NCBI RefSeq assembly: GCF_023667495.1
Contig: NZ_JAMOZL010000012.1
Location: forward strand, 186,001-250,000
Direction of reading: 5' to 3'
DNA: 64,000 nucleotides
Origin: Dyadobacter sp. MSC1_007
GTDB lineage: Bacteria; Bacteroidota; Bacteroidia; Cytophagales; Spirosomataceae
How positions within the stretch are numbered: position 1 is the first letter of the stretch; each line of letters starts with the position of its first letter. A program made the translations under genes and the position numbers. The notes beneath the pieces were generated by a model. The model did not search any database. It was not told the DNA's origin and saw only the letters and a program-made list of their open reading frames with translations. Of this stretch, positions 60,022-64,000 are shown in pieces.

Positions 60022-60169
60022 AGTAGAACGGGTGAAGTTTCAAGCGACACTGCAATTCTACCGCAGATTATCAGGAATGAGGTGGAGAATGGTGCCAAAT
60101 AGGTGTATGCCTGTCCCAGGTGCCGGAACAGATTGAAGGTATGCCTGTGTAGCGTACTCTTACCTATTA

Positions 60170-60790
60170 CTATTTCCCGAAAATCCCAAACAGTTTCGAG
60201 AAGGTGGCGTAATTTCTCAGTGATTTTGTAGTGCTGTTTTTGGCATCGTCAAGCACAACTTTCCCGTTTTCGTCGGTAACGTATTCGTGGATTGAGCCGT
60301 CCCCATGTGCATGAACGCGGTATTTTCGAAGGAAAATCCAGCACAAACATCCGATGAGAAACAACAGTCCTGGGAAAAAGAGAATGTATATGTTGTCCTT
60401 TAATTGACGTTGGTAGCTGCTTTTTAAATAAATAACATCTGATTGCCGACTATACAAGACAGGTGCCGGCTTACCCTCAGATACCGATGCGAACTCTTCA
60501 ACTGAAATGCCGCCCATCTGTGTTCGGACGATTGTATTCCCGGTTTGGTCCGTAAAACGGAATTCCAGGTTGTCGGCGGATTTTTTAAGAACAACAGCCC
60601 CCGTGGCGACACCATTTTTTTCAACATCTTTCAGGTCGGCATAATCGATGTACCACCAATAGCATACAGCGAGACTGGCGAAGAAAAACACCGAAAACAG
60701 GCGGAATCCAAGCGTGTTATATTTTCGTAGCACGAAAAAATAATAGGCCATCAAAAAGACTCCAACGCAGATGGTCTCAAAAGTGCTCAT
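60170..60790 (-). CDS. DUF3592-like membrane protein
   Basis: This 206-residue protein has hydrophobic helices at about residues 3-20, 30-50 and 125-150 (IYILFFPGLLFLIGCLCWIF). Between them a beta domain resembles DUF3592 (VVLKKSADNLEFRFTDQTGN, PVLYSRQSDVIYLKS). It starts at the ATG at 60790; a TTG seven codons upstream is weaker. It is the last gene of a minus-strand operon, 51 bases after the LRR gene start site region. Function unknown. Confidence 0.72.
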   Translation of the reverse strand: MSTFETICVGVFLMAYYFFVLRKYNTLGFRLFSVFFFASLAVCYWWYIDYADLKDVEKNGVATGAVVLKKSADNLEFRFTDQTGNTIVRTQMGGISVEEFASVSEGKPAPVLYSRQSDVIYLKSSYQRQLKDNIYILFFPGLLFLIGCLCWIFLRKYRVHAHGDGSIHEYVTDENGKVVLDDAKNSTTKSLRNYATFSKLFGIFGK

Positions 60791-60841
60791 GGTACAATGT
60801 CTGGTATTCAAAGGATTAAACTAAACGTGCTGACTTTTGAA

Positions 60842-61612
60842 TCAGTTTACTTGAATGGTATCGATGGGGTTTTTAGAAAGATCTTTGCTAATCAGTTGCT
60901 TGAAGTGTTCGAGACCCCAGGTCGAAGTCAACTTATTGTTGGATGCAAATAGCCAACGTAAATTGGGAACGCCGCTTAGTGTTTCCAAATTTGTAATTTG
61001 ATTGTCCGAAATATCAAGTCTGTCAATTCTTGTGGATTTCAGCTCGCTCATGTCCGACAATCCGCAGTTTCTCAGGTAAAGATCTCCAAGTTGAGGGAGC
61101 TGGGAAAATAAATCCAGTTCCCGGATCGGATGATTGGAAATATTGAGCGCTGTGACATGGCCTTTCTGGACACAGATCCGAAAGGTGGAAGTTGTATCGG
61201 CGACATGCCAGTGTTCGGTGAAAGTCGCGTTGCTCAAATTAAGGCCGGCTCCTTCGATGATTTTGGTAAGTGCCGTCTTTTCGCCCGCATCGAGCCGCTT
61301 GAAGTCGTAGTCATATTGCCCCGCCGCCGCCTTCCCGCTGTTCATTTCCATTAAGAAACCCACCGCGAAAATACTCAGGCCAAATGCGCAAAAACCAAGC
61401 GATACAATGGCCATGAATTTATGTTCGCTGAACCCTTTCACCGCCCACCAGGCAGCCAGCACATATAATAGTACACAGGCCAAAAGCAAAGGGATTGCCA
61501 GGAAATCAGGTATTTTTTTGATCAACGAGTCAGGTTCGGTCAGTCCTATTGTAAAAGAATAGCCAAAAAAAGCGGTAACCAGCAAGGCGATCAATAAACT
61601 ACGAATGACCAT
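60842..61612 (-). CDS. Leucine-rich-repeat membrane protein
   Basis: This 256-residue protein has two to three N-terminal transmembrane helices (LLIALLVTAFFGYSF, FLAIPLLLACVLLYVLAAWW, FMAIVSLGFCAFGLSIFAVG). A C-terminal block of about four leucine-rich repeats follows (LPQLGDLYLRNCGLSDMSEL, RIDRLDISDNQITNLETLSG, PNLRWLFASNNKLTS). The repeats probably face outside the membrane and bind a protein. It sits between the propeller and the DUF3592-like genes in the same operon, with gaps of about 30 bases on one side and about 50 on the other. Confidence 0.82.
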   Translation of the reverse strand: MVIRSLLIALLVTAFFGYSFTIGLTEPDSLIKKIPDFLAIPLLLACVLLYVLAAWWAVKGFSEHKFMAIVSLGFCAFGLSIFAVGFLMEMNSGKAAAGQYDYDFKRLDAGEKTALTKIIEGAGLNLSNATFTEHWHVADTTSTFRICVQKGHVTALNISNHPIRELDLFSQLPQLGDLYLRNCGLSDMSELKSTRIDRLDISDNQITNLETLSGVPNLRWLFASNNKLTSTWGLEHFKQLISKDLSKNPIDTIQVN

Positions 61613-61642
61613 ATCAATGGATGCTAAGTTAGTTTAAACCAA

Positions 61643-62830
61643 TTATAGGTTTATGAATGGAATCAGGCTGCTAATCGATTCGCTGTGGAAATGCGTGCGC
61701 GACAAGGCGCTCCGGGTCTGTGGGTCATAATGTATCCAATAGTCATAAAGCAGTTTCCCGGGTTTCTTCGGATCGCTTTCTTTAAAATGGAGGAATACCC
61801 GGTTATCGGCGCAAATAAAAACACCATGGATGATTGTTTCCTTAAAGAAAGGCAGGTCGAATTCCTTGATTGACTTCCCGGTAACGCTATTGACAATACG
61901 CACACTATTTTGAGAGCCATCTGCATGCCGGGAAATAATAGTCAATTGGCCACCGATCTCTGAAAGCCGGCCAAACGGAAAATGACCATCAATGCGCCAG
62001 ATCTCTTTTTGTGTGAACGGATCGATCCGTCTTACAAATGAGTTGGTTCTTTCAAAAAACCGCTCTTTGCCGAGCGGAAAATAGGCGCCTTCTGTAACAC
62101 CGCGATACAGTTCCTTTCCGGTTTTGAGGGAAACAATCTGAAACGAATGGCCTTCTCCAATTTTTTGTTCCGGGTTAACTACCATTACCTTATCACCGGA
62201 AATGACAGGTCTGTGTTCAATGATAACAATTTGTTTGACAGGTGGCAAAAACCATACTGTCTCGTTCGTGAGCCAGTTTTTTGCTGTGATGCCAATTTGT
62301 AAAGTAGTGTCTGTAACGCCCTCTTTGTTCGTGATAATGCTACCATAAAGTGGCTTGGTGGTAATATAAAGCAGATCCGTGAATGCCATTCCCAGGTAAA
62401 GGCCCGACGGGTGGGTTAAAGCATCTGGCTGTGGCGAGACTTTCCGGGTGGTCCTGCCATTAACCGGATTAATGAAATATACTGTCGATTCTCCGGGTTC
62501 GTACATCAGCAACTCGTTATCTGTCTGGCCGATCAGCTCGCCAGAGAAGTTGATACTCCACAGCATCTTCGCGGTTTTGCGGTCATATCCGGTAACCTCC
62601 GACCTTCCCGAGGCCTTTCTCCGCAACCCGGTGATGATAGATGGATCCGGAGTTGCCTCATAAATCTGTCCGTCAGGAAATGGCAACGGAATGGCCATCG
62701 GTTCTATTTCTGCGGTGGCCCCGAAATAAGGTTTAGGGGTAGAATCGGGTATATACTCGCGAAAAAAACCTATTCCTAACATTAAAAGAGCAGACAACAC
62801 CACAAGCCCGGCGATCACTTTAATCATCAT
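61643..62830 (-). CDS. PQQ-like beta-propeller membrane protein
   Basis: This 395-residue protein has one N-terminal transmembrane anchor (VIAGLVVLSALLMLGIGFF) followed by a PQQ/quinoprotein-like propeller. Repeated phrases are GYDRKTAKMLWSINFSGELI, VYFINPVNGRTTRKV and RIDPFTQKEIWRIDG. No PQQ-binding residues or enzyme motif were seen, so a scaffold or sensor role is as likely as catalysis. It starts at the first of two adjacent ATG codons (62830 or 62827) and lies 42 bases after the TPM gene. Confidence 0.78.
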   Translation of the reverse strand: MMIKVIAGLVVLSALLMLGIGFFREYIPDSTPKPYFGATAEIEPMAIPLPFPDGQIYEATPDPSIITGLRRKASGRSEVTGYDRKTAKMLWSINFSGELIGQTDNELLMYEPGESTVYFINPVNGRTTRKVSPQPDALTHPSGLYLGMAFTDLLYITTKPLYGSIITNKEGVTDTTLQIGITAKNWLTNETVWFLPPVKQIVIIEHRPVISGDKVMVVNPEQKIGEGHSFQIVSLKTGKELYRGVTEGAYFPLGKERFFERTNSFVRRIDPFTQKEIWRIDGHFPFGRLSEIGGQLTIISRHADGSQNSVRIVNSVTGKSIKEFDLPFFKETIIHGVFICADNRVFLHFKESDPKKPGKLLYDYWIHYDPQTRSALSRTHFHSESISSLIPFINL

Positions 62831-62872
62831 TTTATTTTTGTCAAAATGTGTTGTTCACTTGGGTACATGATG

Positions 62873-64000
62873 CTACCAACTGCTGCCCGCGCCGCCGCCG
62901 CCAGACCTTCCGCCTCCCCAGCTGCTGCTGCTTGACGAACTGCCCGACGATCCGCTCCACGAGCTGCTGCCGGACGACGAATAAGTGCGGGACGAATTGG
63001 TGTTTGATGGAGTGGCTGCAACGATCTTTGCAATGCTGAATGCTGTTTCGCGGTGATGGCCGCATGCTTTACAGGTATAATCTTTAATACCGCTTCCTTC
63101 CTGATCTTTCGTTGCTTCCTTCACAATGCGGTCACCGGTAAAGTACATGGCCTTTGAATGACAATTGTTGCAATGTTCGTACTTCGTGACAGCCAAGTCT
63201 TCATAACCAGCTAGTTGCATAATATGATGGTCTTTATTTTGCCATACATCATAGTCGACGGTTTTCAGCTCTTGCTCCACTTTCTGGTAGTCCGAAAGAA
63301 AAGCATCCCGTTGATTTTCTTGTGCTTTGGTAAGGACAAAGCCGTCCGATGTCTGGCGGGGATGATTACGCAAGTGATGCAGTGCCTTGTCATCCCGAAT
63401 TTTCAGCCAGATAAAAGGCATTGGAAAAACCACCATGTTCAGCCAGTTGTTCAGGCCGGACGCTTTTTCGCGGGAGTACCGTTCAGGTTCAGTTGAGTCC
63501 GAAAAAAGTTTCTCAAAAGCATTTTTTCTTCTCCTGCGACCATCCAACGCAACCGCGCCAGCGTAGACGTACATGATCGTTAATATTTGCCAGCCCTGTA
63601 AAGACAATGGCGCGCGCAATTCGATCACTATCCAGCCGAGAATCAACGGCATTAACATATGCAGCGCAAGGCCCCAGGCCCATCGCCCTTTGGCTTGCGA
63701 CACAGCCTTTTCGATCTGATCCGCAACCGGGTTTCTTTTTTTCGCTAAAAACGAAATTCCCCGGAACACAAACAGGCACGGAACCAATAGCAGGAAAACC
63801 ACAAATACGCCCGAATCTTCGAGCCGCTTGCCGGAGACATATTTTGAGTTGTCGTATACTTCTGCTTTGGCCTCAGGTTCGCTGATTAACCTTGCGATTT
63901 CTCTGGATCCGTCGATTACCGCACCATCGAAATTGCCGGTTTTGGCCTGTGGGACCATTTTTTCAACCTGTATCCTTTTGCAAACTGCATCGGGTAAAAC
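62873..64000 (-). CDS. TPM-domain membrane protein with zinc ribbon (5' part missing)
   Basis: The reading frame stays open to the right window edge, so the N-terminus is missing; an internal Met is at 63958. The first visible part (LPDAVCKRI and then GNFDGAVIDGSREI) fits the end of a TPM (YgcG-type) domain. Transmembrane helices follow (VFVVFLLLVPCLFVFRG, LHMLMPLILGWIVIEL). A zinc-ribbon-like motif with CNNC and later CKAC comes next, then a Ser/Gly-rich tail ending in GGGGAGSSW, typical of this family. TPM proteins in other bacteria are linked to photosystem repair or membrane quality control; here no function can be set. It heads, or lies within, the operon continuing to 60170. Confidence 0.82.
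   Translation of the reverse strand, partial: VLPDAVCKRIQVEKMVPQAKTGNFDGAVIDGSREIARLISEPEAKAEVYDNSKYVSGKRLEDSGVFVVFLLLVPCLFVFRGISFLAKKRNPVADQIEKAVSQAKGRWAWGLALHMLMPLILGWIVIELRAPLSLQGWQILTIMYVYAGAVALDGRRRRKNAFEKLFSDSTEPERYSREKASGLNNWLNMVVFPMPFIWLKIRDDKALHHLRNHPRQTSDGFVLTKAQENQRDAFLSDYQKVEQELKTVDYDVWQNKDHHIMQLAGYEDLAVTKYEHCNNCHSKAMYFTGDRIVKEATKDQEGSGIKDYTCKACGHHRETAFSIAKIVAATPSNTNSSRTYSSSGSSSWSGSSGSSSSSSSWGGGRSGGGGAGSSW

Overview
The window reads as chromosomal DNA of a Bacteroidota bacterium of the order Cytophagales, most like Dyadobacter and its relatives. This is inferred from gene content. It has type IX secretion sorting domains (ends near 28.9, 44.6 and 57.8 kb), a TonB receptor with a CarboxypepD_reg-like N-terminus, LytS/LytTR two-component pairs, promoters of the Bacteroidota type (TTG, 19 bp, TAnnTTTG) and many Bacteroidota DUF families. 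No rRNA, tRNA, transposase, phage block or CRISPR array was seen.

Layout. 0-0.4 kb is a repeat patch with two 104-bp units and two palindromes. 0.4-2.5 kb holds small unknown genes and a DUF2236 protein. 2.4-8.2 kb is a DNA-damage locus: dnaE2 and imuB on the minus strand, dinD divergent; imuA lies apart at 14.9-15.7 kb. The same palindrome (GATATT-N3-AATATC) sits upstream of imuB/dinD and upstream of imuA, so it is a candidate SOS-type operator. Between them (8.3-14.8 kb) are two ArsR-AHSA1 pairs, two VOC proteins, an esterase and a class C beta-lactamase-like hydrolase. 15.8-25 kb holds a possible lipoprotein, VOC proteins, a DUF1080 protein, a LytS/LytTR pair with a truncated AraC-type regulator, a large duplicated-repeat VWA protein and an NmrA reductase. 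25.2-34.6 kb holds an M4-type metalloprotease with a small T9SS protein, pirin, a lone receiver, a PH-domain membrane protein, a small XRE regulator, an FtsX/MacB permease and a DUF2911 protein.

34.9-50.2 kb is a sulfatase region: fatty acid desaturase, TonB receptor, sterol-desaturase family protein, three S1 sulfatases, an FG-GAP T9SS protein, a periplasmic rhodanese-thioredoxin fusion and a Tat-exported carboxylesterase. A 15-bp motif (CTAT-N-AAATT-NN-TAG) recurs at the TonB promoter and twice in front of the first sulfatase, which suggests one regulator for uptake and desulfation of a sulfated substrate. 50.2-53.8 kb is an ackA-xfp operon (phosphoketolase shunt to acetate). 54-57.7 kb is a second LytS/LytTR pair with an outer-membrane protein and an unknown cytosolic protein. 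57.8-60.0 kb is a BspA-like repeat protein with a T9SS domain. 60.2-64 kb is a minus-strand membrane operon (DUF3592-like, LRR, PQQ-like propeller, TPM domain) whose first gene runs off the right edge.
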